Assembly: GCF_039511225.1 (NCBI RefSeq)
Contig: NZ_CP154261.1
Span: forward strand, 2,046,001-2,110,000
From: Sphingobacterium multivorum
GTDB taxonomy: Bacteria; Bacteroidota; Bacteroidia; Sphingobacteriales; Sphingobacteriaceae
Reading direction: 5' to 3'
DNA length: 64,000 nt
Positions 26,123-36,053 of this stretch are shown here, piece after piece. The translations under genes were made by a program, and so were the position numbers. Below the pieces are notes generated by a model. That model searched no databases, was not told the DNA's origin, and worked only from the letters and a program-made list of their open reading frames with translations. Position 1 is the first letter of the stretch; the number at the start of each line of letters is the position of its first letter.

Positions 26123-27262
26123 ATGGAGCAAGTACCCCAGCATATCATTTATTTACTGAGCAAATCCAAACTAGAAGGATTGCGTGAGGACGAAAAATTA
26201 CAGTTGGACGCATGGAGATCCGAAACGGAAGCCAATAAGGGGCTCTGTGATCTGATTGACAACAAAAATCAAATGCAAGCGGATTTAGACGGGATATCTC
26301 GTTATGATTGGGAGACGTCATTTACTCTCTTTGAACAAGATTATCTCAATACCTCATATCCTAAATCTTTTTATAAACGCATGTGGTCTTACGGTATTGC
26401 AGCAGTACTGATTGGATTATTGGTGTTATTTTTTATCCATAATCTTTCGGATACGGTATATCAGGAGACTCCGGATAAAGATATTCAACCCGCTCAAATG
26501 ACGGGCGTAGTTCGTCTGGGAGATGGAAATTCAATTTCGATGGTTCCGGGAGATACGCTATTATCGTTTGCATCGCCCGGTAAAAATAAAGCACCACGGG
26601 CGAATAATTTATTCGCTGCGACACCCAAGGGAGGGAAAATGACCATGCTATTACCTGATGGAACCAAAGTGTGGATGAATGCGAAAACACAGTTGGATTA
26701 CTATGAAGTAGATAGTATGCGGGAAGTTCGTCTAGTGGGAGAGGCCTACTTCGAAGTTGCCAAGAAATATTTACCATGGGAAGGTGAGGTTCCAAAACTG
26801 AAACCTTTCGTGGTAAAAGCGGGGAAGATCAATATCTCCGTATTGGGGACACATTTTTATGTGAAATCAACCAAGAATATAGAAGACTTTAGAACGACAT
26901 TATACGAAGGTAAAGTTAGGGTTCGACAGGGCGAGAGGCAGATTATACTGTTACCTGGGGAAGAATCGTATATCAAACTCGGTCAGATCGAACGACGAAT
27001 AATTGATCTTGACGCGCGCAATGCATTGAAAGAAGGATATTTCGTATTCAATTCGGAGACTTTACGGATTATTATGGATGAGTTGGCGTCCTGGTATAAT
27101 GTGGATGTCGTCTATCTCGATAACCAAATAAAATCGGAAAAATTTGAAGCGATGTTGTCTCGTAACAGCAGTCTGAAAGATATCATCAACGTACTGGAGA
27201 GTACCGGAAAAATTAAATTTAAATTTAAAGGAAAGACCATTTATGTAGAAAAAACAACCTAA
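26123..27262 (+). CDS. FecR-type anti-sigma factor
   Basis: A 379-residue inner-membrane protein. A cytoplasmic N-terminal part (1-88) binds sigma, one membrane helix follows (about 91-108, YGIAAVLIGLLVLFFI), then the periplasmic FecR domain (about 165-275: TPKGGKMTMLLPDGTKVWMNAKTQLDY, GEAYFEVAK, ISVLGTHFYV) and the DUF4974 domain (about 305-378). It should relay the state of the neighbouring STN-containing SusC to the ECF factor encoded upstream. Confidence 0.92.
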   Translation: MEQVPQHIIYLLSKSKLEGLREDEKLQLDAWRSETEANKGLCDLIDNKNQMQADLDGISRYDWETSFTLFEQDYLNTSYPKSFYKRMWSYGIAAVLIGLLVLFFIHNLSDTVYQETPDKDIQPAQMTGVVRLGDGNSISMVPGDTLLSFASPGKNKAPRANNLFAATPKGGKMTMLLPDGTKVWMNAKTQLDYYEVDSMREVRLVGEAYFEVAKKYLPWEGEVPKLKPFVVKAGKINISVLGTHFYVKSTKNIEDFRTTLYEGKVRVRQGERQIILLPGEESYIKLGQIERRIIDLDARNALKEGYFVFNSETLRIIMDELASWYNVDVVYLDNQIKSEKFEAMLSRNSSLKDIINVLESTGKIKFKFKGKTIYVEKTT

Positions 27263-27273
27263 ATGAAAAGACG

Positions 27274-27304
27274 AAACCCTAAACGCTTGCAACATTTAGG
27301 GCTT
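27274..27304 (+). repeat. hairpin between fecR-like and susC-like genes
   Basis: CCCTAAA (27277-27283) pairs with TTTAGGG (27295-27301), extended by flanking GAA/TTC with a mismatch. There is no T tract; it may set differential expression between the signalling genes and the transporter. Just downstream AACCTAAA (27345-27352) precedes the start codon. Confidence 0.4.
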
Positions 27305-27356
27305 CTGATCAAGTAATTCTAACTGTAACAGAATTTTAATTCTTAACCTAAAACAA

Positions 27357-30300
27357 ATGTATAAAAATTATGCACAACTTGGTCGTGCCCTACACGATCA
27401 AACGCAACAAATGAAAAACAGCGATCGCCCAGATATTTGGGGTAGGCCGCAATGGAGGGGAAACATTATGCGCATATCGCTTACAACCATCATGATGTCT
27501 TGTTGTCTGCTTCATGTTGGAGCTAAAACATACGGACAGAACATATCGATACATGAGAAATCAGTGTCGTTGAGAAAGGTTTTTTCGGAGATCAATAAGC
27601 AGACTGGCTATTCTTATGTATGGGCGGCCACAACTATTGATCCCGATACAAAGGTTAACTTAACTGTTAAAAAGGAGTCGTTGGGAAATGCACTTTGGAA
27701 GTTATTGGGCGATTTGGATCTCGATTTTGAGATCAAGGGGAAGATTATTGTCGTACACGAAAAATCTCAACAGACTCAACGATCGATCACTAATCAGTTA
27801 ATGACGGTAAAAGGTTTTATTGTCGATTATAACAACAGACCGCTTCAAGGCGCAACGATTCGTGTAAAAGGTGTTCCAAAAGGAACCGTTACAGATCAGC
27901 ATGGTTATTTTGAAATTAATGGCGTTAGTTCGAATAGCTTTTTGGACATTACAATGGTCGGATTTGCTCCATTTACGATTGCAGCTAAGTCGGATTTAGG
28001 TACAATCAACTTAAGGGCATTGGATGAGCAATTGGAGGAAGTGAACATTACGGTCAATACAGGATACCAAAAAATAAGCAAAGAAAGAGCCGCAGGATCA
28101 ATTGCACAGGTCACTGCCAAAGACATGGAAGGACGGCTTCAACCTAATTTATTGGACCGGATCGATGGATTGTTGCCCGGACTAAATTTGGTGCGAAATA
28201 CATCAAGTCCGCAGAATTCTAAAAATAATCTGGGTATCGAGGTGCGTGGTCGTTCCACCATCAACGCTCAGGCTGCTCCGCTAATCGTTGTTGACGGAAT
28301 GCCTTTTGAAGGCGACTTAACAGCAATTAATCCCAATGATATTGCTGCTATAACGGTTCTAAAAGACGCATCGGCAGCTTCTATCTACGGGGTACGCTCC
28401 TCCAATGGTGTCATTGTGATCACAACAAAAATAGGTAACGCCGGTAAAACAAAAATCGATTATAGTAATACGCTTTCTTTTAGAGGACTTCCAAGCCGCA
28501 GCTACCTCAATCAGATGAGTAGTGCTGAATTGGTTAACTTTCAAAAGGAAATGTTTAATTATCGTTCGGGAGATTATGCTGCCATTGATCCGAGAAAATC
28601 AATGAATGATGTGTATCGAATTTTGTACGATCGCAAAGGTGGCGTGATTTCGGAAGAAGAGATGGAAAAACGTCTGGATGTATACCGAAATCGTGACCGC
28701 TTCAGTCAAATGGATAAATTTCTGAATACCACTCGATTTGATCAGCAGCATAACCTCGCTATTTCGGGCGGATCCGATCGTTATACCTATCATTATTCCC
28801 TCAATTATACACAGCCTGGAGATTACAACAAAGGTCGTGCGACAAATAAAGAGCTGGGATTCAGTCTGAAAAATAATTTTAAGTTTACCGATTGGTTTAG
28901 TTTACGCGCAAATGTATTGGGAAAAAATCAAAATAGGGAGGGCGATATTGGCTTCAATTTCTACGATAACTATATGGGGGGCAAAGCGTCCTATTATCTG
29001 CTTGAAAATGAAGACGGTTCTCCGGCGCAATGGTATAATTCAAAATCTCAATTTGAAATAGACCGGTTAAAAGCCTTAGGACTGGAAGATGAGACCTATA
29101 TTCCATTAAATCATGTTGCCGCGATTCACGAAAAATTTTATAATAAATACATTAACCTAAATTTTGCGGCCAATTTTAAAATTATCAAAGGATTGGATTT
29201 TGACCTATCCTATCAAAGTGAACGAACGGAAGGGTATAATGGCACATTGAATAGGAAAAATGCCCAATCGGTTGTAGGTATGGTGAATGACGCCACCCAA
29301 ATTGGAAAAGACGGATTAATCAAACGTAATATTCCACAGGGGGGACAATTTGCCGAACAGCGTAACGATGTCAATAGCTATACCTTACGTGGTCAATTCA
29401 ACTATCAATATAACAGTCGTGATAAACATGAAATTGTGGCTATTGCAGGCGCCGAACGTAGGCAGATTAACAATCGTTATACAAATATTTATAAATACGG
29501 CTACGATGAAAGCAGCTTAGTTTATAAAGGGATTAATGAAGAGCTTTTTGGGATTCAAATCCAAAATACACAGGCACTTTTTAATAGCTATTCCATTTCA
29601 AAAAGAGAGACTGGGTTTAAGGATTTAGTCGATAGATTTGTTTCCTTCTATGCCAATGGATCTTATACCTATGATCGTAAGTTGACTTTAAGTGGAAGCA
29701 TCCGGATGGATCAATCTAATTTGTTTGGGACAAATATTAAAAATCAATACAAACCTCTTTGGTCCATAGGCGCCTTATATCATCTACCAAAAATTGATTG
29801 GGAACCATTAGATCGTTGGTCGGTACGTGCCACTTATGGCGTAAATGGAAATGTGCCAAAGGATAATGGACCATATTTGATTTCAAGGGTGAATAACAAC
29901 CTGAACTACTTCAACGGTGAAATGCAAGCCTACATTGATTCTCCCCCAAATCCATTGTTGCGATGGGAGCGAACAAAAGTATTCAATTTAGGCTTTGATT
30001 TTTCACTATTTAAAGATAGACTTACAACTACCCTTGATATCTACAATAAAAAAACCGCTGATTTATTGGGGAATACACCTTTGGATCCGACGTTAGGATG
30101 GGATATGGTGTTACTTAATTATGGTGATATGCAGAATAGCGGGATCGAGTTGGGGCTGAATGGTAAGGTGATTCAAGGTAAAAACTTCAGCTGGAACAGT
30201 ACACTGAATTTTAGCTACAACAAAAATAAGATCACAAATCTCTACGTTGAGCAGAATACGCCGTATTACTACTATTATGCTCCTCAAAATCGTGTTGGAA

Positions 30301-30965
30301 TCCCAATGGGTAGTTTGTATAGTATAGATTATGCAGGATTAAATGAGAAGGGGAGACCTTTGGCACGAAAGGCTGATGGCAGTCTGGTAGAGACCACGCA
30401 AAAATTGACCGTCGATGATTTAATCTACGAAGGTACAACAGTACCTCCCTATACCGTTTCTTTCAGAAATGGATTTAAGTATAAAGATTTGACGCTTTCC
30501 TTTATGTTTATTTTCAATGGCGGTCATGTGATGCGCGGAGTTCATCCAGAGTTCTTGAGTAAATACGCGGAGCTGAACTACAATAGTAACTTCGACAAAT
30601 TATGGTTGAATTATTGGAAGAACCCAGGTGATGAAAGTAACCCTGATATTGCTCCTGCATTTGTTTCTGCTGCTTCAGGTAATATTTCCGATATTTTCAA
30701 TGCTGCACATAAATTTGTTCAGAAGGCTGACTATATTAAATTGCGCGATATTTCATTATCCTACAGCCTTCCAGCACAATGGATTGCCCCGACAAAACTT
30801 TCTTATGTGCGTCTGACAGGACAGGTATTGAATGCATGGCGTTGGGTGGCTAACAAGGATAATCTTGATCCTGAGGTTTGGGCCGGGTTTAGTACAGTAA
30901 CCAGTCCAAGTAGAGGTATACAAGCACCTACAATTTACAATTTAGGCGTATCTGTAGGATTTTAA
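27357..30965 (+). CDS. SusC/RagA outer-membrane transporter with STN signalling domain
   Basis: A 1202-residue TonB-linked protein. A long pre-sequence precedes the signal peptide (about 40-60, ending AKTYGQ); the true start could be at a later Met. The STN domain follows (about 62-125: VSLRKVFSEINKQTGYSY…VNLTVKKESLGNALWKLL), then the carboxypeptidase-like domain (about 150-220), the plug (…IEVRGRSTINAQAAPLIVVDGMPFEG…) and the barrel ending in GVSVGF. STN indicates control through the FecR/ECF pair upstream. It works with the SusD lipoprotein encoded 12 bp downstream. The ligand is unknown. Confidence 0.93.
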   Translation: MYKNYAQLGRALHDQTQQMKNSDRPDIWGRPQWRGNIMRISLTTIMMSCCLLHVGAKTYGQNISIHEKSVSLRKVFSEINKQTGYSYVWAATTIDPDTKVNLTVKKESLGNALWKLLGDLDLDFEIKGKIIVVHEKSQQTQRSITNQLMTVKGFIVDYNNRPLQGATIRVKGVPKGTVTDQHGYFEINGVSSNSFLDITMVGFAPFTIAAKSDLGTINLRALDEQLEEVNITVNTGYQKISKERAAGSIAQVTAKDMEGRLQPNLLDRIDGLLPGLNLVRNTSSPQNSKNNLGIEVRGRSTINAQAAPLIVVDGMPFEGDLTAINPNDIAAITVLKDASAASIYGVRSSNGVIVITTKIGNAGKTKIDYSNTLSFRGLPSRSYLNQMSSAELVNFQKEMFNYRSGDYAAIDPRKSMNDVYRILYDRKGGVISEEEMEKRLDVYRNRDRFSQMDKFLNTTRFDQQHNLAISGGSDRYTYHYSLNYTQPGDYNKGRATNKELGFSLKNNFKFTDWFSLRANVLGKNQNREGDIGFNFYDNYMGGKASYYLLENEDGSPAQWYNSKSQFEIDRLKALGLEDETYIPLNHVAAIHEKFYNKYINLNFAANFKIIKGLDFDLSYQSERTEGYNGTLNRKNAQSVVGMVNDATQIGKDGLIKRNIPQGGQFAEQRNDVNSYTLRGQFNYQYNSRDKHEIVAIAGAERRQINNRYTNIYKYGYDESSLVYKGINEELFGIQIQNTQALFNSYSISKRETGFKDLVDRFVSFYANGSYTYDRKLTLSGSIRMDQSNLFGTNIKNQYKPLWSIGALYHLPKIDWEPLDRWSVRATYGVNGNVPKDNGPYLISRVNNNLNYFNGEMQAYIDSPPNPLLRWERTKVFNLGFDFSLFKDRLTTTLDIYNKKTADLLGNTPLDPTLGWDMVLLNYGDMQNSGIELGLNGKVIQGKNFSWNSTLNFSYNKNKITNLYVEQNTPYYYYYAPQNRVGIPMGSLYSIDYAGLNEKGRPLARKADGSLVETTQKLTVDDLIYEGTTVPPYTVSFRNGFKYKDLTLSFMFIFNGGHVMRGVHPEFLSKYAELNYNSNFDKLWLNYWKNPGDESNPDIAPAFVSAASGNISDIFNAAHKFVQKADYIKLRDISLSYSLPAQWIAPTKLSYVRLTGQVLNAWRWVANKDNLDPEVWAGFSTVTSPSRGIQAPTIYNLGVSVGF

Positions 30966-30977
30966 TAAGAAAATATC

Positions 30978-32426
30978 ATGAGAAAAATATATATAGGATT
31001 GCTATTCGGTTTATTGACATTGAATAGCTGTAACAAATACTTGGATATTAAACCAAAAGGTTTTACAATTCCAGAAAATCTGAATGATTACAAATTGCTT
31101 CTAAACGATCAATCTTTAGTAAGGGCTTCCGCTGTTTATCCGAACTATTTAGTAGATAATTTACAGTCCGGAGATCCTCAGGATGTACAATCGGCAGCAA
31201 GCTATGACTATTATGACTATGTAAAAAAACAACTCTATAGCTTTGCTCACGGTGCGATATTTGAAGATGGCCAGTATGATCCATACTGGGAATCGGCTTA
31301 TAGCCACATATTCACTTACAATGTTGTTATTAACAATGTATTGGCAGCAACAGAGGGATCGGAAGCCGAAAAGAAAAGGGTTTGGGCTGAGGCTAAGGTC
31401 GGTCGTGCATTTGAATACCTTAGTCTAGTGAATATCTATGCCGCTCATTATAATCCTGCAAGTGCCACAAAAGATCTAGGGGTACCTTTGGTGCTGAAAG
31501 AGGATATCAATCAAAAATACGAACGTGTATCTGTTCAGGCGATCTATGATCAGGTAATTAGCGATCTTAATGACGCGTTGCCAAATTTGAGTACAGTGCA
31601 GTCAAATAGATTTCAAGCAGTACGTTCCGTCGGTTTCTCTTTTCTAAGTCGCGTTTATCTCTATCAGGGAAAATACAAAGAGGCCCTTGAGAATGCAAAA
31701 CAAGCACTTGCTGTGAATAAAACGCTCATTGATTATAGTTTATATACCAATAAGGACAAGACGACTTGGGGACGAGTTTGTCTTAAAACAGATAATTCGG
31801 TTCAATTTCCCGATTCTAGAACGAATATGGAGGCTGTATGGTCTCGGTTAGGAACAAGTTCCCTAGGTAGCCCCAATGCCGAGTTTTATGCCTCTAAAGA
31901 GCTGATTGATACTTACGCCAAAGATTTGCCTGCAGGTGCAAAGGACAAACGTTATGAATTATTTTTCTGTCGCGATCAGGCCTCATTTGGACCCAATATC
32001 GTGAAATTTCCCGGTCGGGTTTTATTTGCACCTTACGTCGAATTTAGTACAGGATTTAATACGCCTGAATTGTTTTTGATTGCTGCAGAAGCCGCTGTCC
32101 GCACAGGTAATACGGCAGAGGCACTAAGTTTCTTGAATACATTAAGAAATAGCCGAATAGAAAATAATAAGGTGTTAACCTCAACGGATCCAAAAGTCGT
32201 TTTACAGACGGTACTTGACGAAAGACGTCGTGAAATGCCCTTTATGGCATCCGATAGGTTGATCGATTTGAAGCGACTCGCTATAGCAGATAATTTTAAG
32301 AAGTCAATTCAACATCCATTGGCCGGGAAAATTTTCGAAATGGAATCAACGGATGCCCGGATGATCCTTCCAGTTCCGCCCAAGGTACTTTCGTTGAATC
32401 CGGGAATTCCCCAATACGAACGATAA
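30978..32426 (+). CDS. SusD/RagB lipoprotein
   Basis: A 482-residue surface lipoprotein (lipobox LNSC, Cys 18, followed by NKYLDIKPKG as in most SusD proteins). Four TPR helices of the SusD fold can be followed (AEAKVGRAFEYLSLVNIYAAHY, LSRVYLYQGKYKEALENAKQAL, LIAAEAAVRTGNTAEALSFLNTLR), with the family's C-terminal ILPVPP-x6-NPGIPQ end. It should lid the SusC barrel encoded directly upstream. The ligand pocket gives no substrate clue. Confidence 0.92.
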   Translation: MRKIYIGLLFGLLTLNSCNKYLDIKPKGFTIPENLNDYKLLLNDQSLVRASAVYPNYLVDNLQSGDPQDVQSAASYDYYDYVKKQLYSFAHGAIFEDGQYDPYWESAYSHIFTYNVVINNVLAATEGSEAEKKRVWAEAKVGRAFEYLSLVNIYAAHYNPASATKDLGVPLVLKEDINQKYERVSVQAIYDQVISDLNDALPNLSTVQSNRFQAVRSVGFSFLSRVYLYQGKYKEALENAKQALAVNKTLIDYSLYTNKDKTTWGRVCLKTDNSVQFPDSRTNMEAVWSRLGTSSLGSPNAEFYASKELIDTYAKDLPAGAKDKRYELFFCRDQASFGPNIVKFPGRVLFAPYVEFSTGFNTPELFLIAAEAAVRTGNTAEALSFLNTLRNSRIENNKVLTSTDPKVVLQTVLDERRREMPFMASDRLIDLKRLAIADNFKKSIQHPLAGKIFEMESTDARMILPVPPKVLSLNPGIPQYER

Positions 32427-32448
32427 CAAAACTACATATAGACCGCTC

Positions 32449-32488
32449 ATCCTAATCTATTTCTATCAGCATAGAGATTGATTAGGAT
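32449..32488 (+). repeat. hairpin between susD-like and thioredoxin-like genes
   Basis: ATCCTAATC pairs with GATTAGGAT; a second short stem (TTCTAT/ATAGA) fits inside. It lies in the 76-bp gap and is followed by an A-rich stretch, not T's. Probably a processing or stability element within the operon. Confidence 0.4.
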
Positions 32489-32502
32489 CTTAATAAAAAA
32501 AA

Positions 32503-33693
32503 ATGAAAAAGATACTAATGACAGCATTAGCTTTTACACAGTCGATGCTATTGTTTGCACAAGAACATATACAGTTTCAGAAGCTCACTTTTGGTCAGGT
32601 AAAGGAATTGGCCAAACAGGAAAATAAGCTGATTTTCTTAGATGGATTTACCTCCTGGTGCGCTCCTTGTAAATGGATGGAAAGTAATGTGTTTTCACAG
32701 CCTGAAGTCGCTCGTTATTTTAATAGCAGGTTTATCAATACTAAATTTGACTGTGAGATAGGAGAGGGCGTAGATATTGCTAAATTATACCAAATCAGAA
32801 GTTTTCCCACGTATTTATTTTTAGATGGGCAGGGGACATTGATCTATAGAACCCAGTCTCGCATGGAAGCCGATCTTTTCTTGAAGCAGGCAGAGCAAGC
32901 TAATGATCCCAATTTTCAGATCCCCAATTTGCGTAAATCATATGATTTGGGTATGCGGGAGTCGAACTTCCTGATTCGCTATATTAAAGTGATGGAACAA
33001 ACCGATAGTCAAGCAGCGAATGCAGCGAAAAAGGCATTGGACAGCATGGCTACCGATGAATTTTTGAGGAGCTCAAATGGATGGGAGACCATAAAAATGA
33101 TGGCACAAAGTCTGGATGATCGCTACGGAAAATTTTTTGAGTCGAACAAATCTTATTTTAAAAGCATAGCCGTGCCGGCAGATTTTGCAAAAAAAGAGGC
33201 ACAGCTGCTACGTTATGCCATGTATGGCTATATCAGAGATCATAAAGTAGATGAGTTTAATGCTGGTGTAGCTTATTTTGAAGGGTTAAAAGATCCAGAA
33301 CAAAAAATAGAAGCTGCACTGTATAAAGTAGAATGGACAGCTGCACATGGTAACGATAAGGATTTTGTTACCCTCACGAATGTCTTAAGAAAAGGCCTGC
33401 TCAAAAATGAGGACGAGAGATTGAGTTTTATTGCCCGTCGCAATGCCAATGCAAAAGGAAATATTGCAAATCCAATCATACTAAAACAATGCTATGTGCT
33501 GGCCAAACAGGCAGTCGGATTGAATCCCTCAAGTTATTCCAATCAAGGGACATTGGCCGATATTTGTATCGCATTGAAAAAAAAGAAAGAAGCTATTCAA
33601 GCTGCAGAAGCTGCACGTGGCTTGGCTGAACTCGAAACTTCAAAAATTATTAAACTGGCCGATGCACTTGTGGCACGTGCTAAAGCACTGTAA
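32503..33693 (+). CDS. secreted thioredoxin-fold protein with helical C-terminal part
   Basis: A 396-residue exported protein (signal about 1-19, LLFAQ). The thioredoxin domain covers about 25-140 with the active site WCAPC in TSWCAPCKWMESNVF and the cis-Pro region SFPTYLFLD. The remaining 250 residues are alpha-helical and TPR-like (AAIQ/AEAARGLAELE near the end). The Lys after CAPC and the DUF255-like context suggest a periplasmic disulfide reductase. It lies in the FecI/FecR/SusC/SusD operon, 8 bp before a TlpA-like gene, so both may reduce or mature an imported or surface factor. Confidence 0.82.
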   Translation: MKKILMTALAFTQSMLLFAQEHIQFQKLTFGQVKELAKQENKLIFLDGFTSWCAPCKWMESNVFSQPEVARYFNSRFINTKFDCEIGEGVDIAKLYQIRSFPTYLFLDGQGTLIYRTQSRMEADLFLKQAEQANDPNFQIPNLRKSYDLGMRESNFLIRYIKVMEQTDSQAANAAKKALDSMATDEFLRSSNGWETIKMMAQSLDDRYGKFFESNKSYFKSIAVPADFAKKEAQLLRYAMYGYIRDHKVDEFNAGVAYFEGLKDPEQKIEAALYKVEWTAAHGNDKDFVTLTNVLRKGLLKNEDERLSFIARRNANAKGNIANPIILKQCYVLAKQAVGLNPSSYSNQGTLADICIALKKKKEAIQAAEAARGLAELETSKIIKLADALVARAKAL

Positions 33694-33701
33694 TAGTCAA
33701 T

Positions 33702-34850
33702 ATGAAAAAAATAGCTACATCCATATTCTTGGTTTTAAGTTGTCTTGGGACAGTATTTGCTCAAGGACAGCCCTTTCAATTAACAATAAAGGGAAAACAA
33801 TTTCCCGCAAAATCTAAAGCATTTGTTCGCTACATCGTGGACAGAAAACTGACAATTGACTCTATTAATTTTGGACCCAATGATGTGATCTATAAAGGGG
33901 AAATTATGGAACCAACACAAGTCATGTTATTTTATTCCAAAGATGGTGCTTCCTTCTTTAGCCGCAAAGGTGGCCCGATGGAGCGTCTTACATTTTATGT
34001 AGATCCTATGGAACCCAATACGCAAATCACTGTTCAAAGTCCTTTTGAGTCTTCCCTGGTGAAAGGTGGTAAACTGCAGGTAGCCTATAAGCAGTATCAA
34101 GATTATTTAAACTCCTATGAGAAAAAGCTTATGGTTCAGCAGTCTAAAAGAGCTGATTTGTATCAGGCAAAAAATCGTGACGAGAATGCGCTCAACCAAA
34201 TTGCGCAAGAAATAGACAAGATCGAAACAGAGCGTAAGAAGGCGCAGCGAAATTTTATCGTCAATAATCCAGACAATTACTTCAGTTTGTTGGCCTTGCA
34301 GGAAGTTGCCAGCTACGATGATAATGTAGTTACCACCGAACCTTTGTTTTTCAATTTGTCATCGAGATTAAGGCAAACAGCTATTGGGAAAAAATTGGAT
34401 GCAGCTATTCAACTGGCAAAAAAACTAGGAATAGGACAGCCGGCTTTAGATTTTGCACAGATAACTCCTGAAGGTAAAGAGTTAAAACTTTCAGATTTTA
34501 AAGGTAAATACGTGCTTTTGGATTTTTGGGCGTCATGGTGCGGTCCCTGTCGTGCAGAGAACCCTAATCTGGTGAAAGCCTATCAAAAATTTAAAGGATC
34601 AAAATTTGAGATACTGGGTGTTTCACTCGATAAACCAGGAAAGAAAGATAACTGGCTGAAAGCGATTGAACAAGATGGATTAACCTGGCCTCAGGTGTCT
34701 GATCTGAATGGTTGGCAAAACCAAGCGGCTCAATTGTACGGTATTCAAGCTATCCCGCAAAATTACCTCATCTCTCCCGAAGGTAAGATCGTAGGAATTA
34801 ACTTAAAAGGAGTAAAGTTGATGGAGAAACTCGAAGAGTTACTTAAATAA
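33702..34850 (+). CDS. TlpA-like thiol-disulfide oxidoreductase with DUF4369-type N-terminus
   Basis: A 382-residue exported protein (signal about 1-20, VFAQG). The first 120 residues resemble DUF4369 (FQLTIKGKQFPAKSKAFVRYIVDRKL…YKGEIMEPTQVMLFY), a helical linker follows (about 140-180), and the C-terminal TlpA/AhpC-like domain begins at about 245: IGQPALDFAQITPEGKELKLSDFKGKYVLLDFWASWCGPC, with WCGPC and QAIPQNYLI (cis-Pro). It is the last gene of the operon, before a strong terminator. Periplasmic reduction of disulfides is expected; the partner is unknown. Confidence 0.9.
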   Translation: MKKIATSIFLVLSCLGTVFAQGQPFQLTIKGKQFPAKSKAFVRYIVDRKLTIDSINFGPNDVIYKGEIMEPTQVMLFYSKDGASFFSRKGGPMERLTFYVDPMEPNTQITVQSPFESSLVKGGKLQVAYKQYQDYLNSYEKKLMVQQSKRADLYQAKNRDENALNQIAQEIDKIETERKKAQRNFIVNNPDNYFSLLALQEVASYDDNVVTTEPLFFNLSSRLRQTAIGKKLDAAIQLAKKLGIGQPALDFAQITPEGKELKLSDFKGKYVLLDFWASWCGPCRAENPNLVKAYQKFKGSKFEILGVSLDKPGKKDNWLKAIEQDGLTWPQVSDLNGWQNQAAQLYGIQAIPQNYLISPEGKIVGINLKGVKLMEKLEELLK

Positions 34851-34853
34851 CAT

Positions 34854-34890
34854 AAGAAGGGGCATTGCAATTTGCCCCTTCTTAATTTTT
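34854..34890 (+). terminator. strong intrinsic terminator of the sigma/SusCD/thioredoxin locus
   Basis: Perfect 11-bp arms AAGAAGGGGCA and TGCCCCTTCTT around an 8-nt loop, then AATTTTT. It starts 4 bp after the stop codon. Confidence 0.9.
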
Positions 34891-34961
34891 CCTGCCATTC
34901 TTTGTTATTTTTTTGCAAAAAGACAATCACAAAGCCAGAAAAATGACACTGGATTTTGACG

Positions 34962-35495
34962 TTAGAAAGAAATCTGTTCCTTGAAGCCCGCTATTTTTTC
35001 CCTCAAACTATTGAGGTGTTCCGGATTGATTACACCATTATCCTGATCAAAATTTTCGTAAAATTTGGGAAGCGAAAATGTTTCTTTTATGATAGCGCCA
35101 AACTGCGGGAAGAATTTCTGCGCTTCGGCCATTACATTTCCACCACCATAACCTCCGGGTGACGTTGTCATAAGCAACATGGGTTTGTCTTGGAAAACTT
35201 TAACATTTATTCTAGATGCCCAGTCGAATACGTTTTTAAATGCTACGCTATAGGAGCGATTATTCTCTGCGAGGGAACAAATGATCACGTCACAGGAGGC
35301 AATATGATCAAGGAAAAGCTGTGCTTCCTGTGGGAACCCATTCTTTTCAAGGTCTACAGAAAAGACAGGCATGTTATAGTCATTCAGGTCGATCAAATTA
35401 ATCTCATGCCCCTCGAAGCTTTTAAGTACAAATTTGACCAATTGTTTGTTAATCGATGTGGAAGAATTACTCCCTGCGAAAGCGAATATTTTCAT
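34962..35495 (-). CDS. NAD(P)H-dependent FMN reductase
   Basis: A 177-residue flavodoxin-fold protein. The phosphate loop AGSNSSTSINKQL near the N-terminus, DLNDYNMPVFSVDLE, and SLAENNRSYSVAFKNVFDWASR followed by KPMLLMTTSPGGYGGGNV match the NADPH-dependent FMN reductase family. It reduces FMN, quinones or related acceptors in the cytoplasm. Single gene, convergent with the SusCD/thioredoxin operon. Confidence 0.88.
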   Translation of the reverse strand: MKIFAFAGSNSSTSINKQLVKFVLKSFEGHEINLIDLNDYNMPVFSVDLEKNGFPQEAQLFLDHIASCDVIICSLAENNRSYSVAFKNVFDWASRINVKVFQDKPMLLMTTSPGGYGGGNVMAEAQKFFPQFGAIIKETFSLPKFYENFDQDNGVINPEHLNSLREKIAGFKEQISF

Positions 35496-35532
35496 GTTTT
35501 ATTCTTTATGATTATCGGTTGTTTAAATTTAG

Positions 35533-36039
35533 TTAATTTCCCGAAACAATTGGAGATTTAGACTTGACTTGTCGTTTCTGATAGGTTTTGATGATATGGT
35601 ATAAATGTTTGAAATCGTCGCTATGCATATTTCGTTCATTTATTATCATGATTAAATTATCTGTTGCCTGAAGTTCTATGATTCTGAATTTAAAATATTT
35701 TTCCTCCTTACTGAATAACTTTATGATATTAAGCGGATTCCGAAAGTGATTCATATCAATTACTTTTTTTGTATATCTGGTTATATGACACATATTTAAA
35801 TCCTTTCGATATAATCCACCTAAGTTTACTTTGGTAAGTGTATCTCCATTGATTTCGAAGTGCTCAAATCTCCAAACGCCTGTAAATATGATGAGCCCAC
35901 AGCAAGTCTCCCATATTATCCCTAACAGAGAAATGGAATACTTAGAAATTATTATTGGGAATATAGCAATACAACCAAAAAGAAGAATAAGTATAGGAAA
36001 TGTATAATCACAGCGCAACTTGATATTCTTTTTATCCAT
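35533..36039 (-). CDS. membrane protein with PH-like C-terminal part, hypothetical
   Basis: A 168-residue protein with two adjacent membrane helices (about 13-32 FPILILLFGCIAIFPIII and 36-56 SLLGIIWETCCGLIIFTGVW) followed by a beta-rich soluble part (FEHFEINGDTLTKVNLGGLYRKDLNMCHITRY…). This layout is that of bacterial PH-domain membrane proteins, but the match is by look only. It lies 14 bp after an acetyltransferase gene on the same strand. Confidence 0.55.
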   Translation of the reverse strand: MDKKNIKLRCDYTFPILILLFGCIAIFPIIISKYSISLLGIIWETCCGLIIFTGVWRFEHFEINGDTLTKVNLGGLYRKDLNMCHITRYTKKVIDMNHFRNPLNIIKLFSKEEKYFKFRIIELQATDNLIMIINERNMHSDDFKHLYHIIKTYQKRQVKSKSPIVSGN

Positions 36040-36053
36040 GAGAAATTGCTGTT

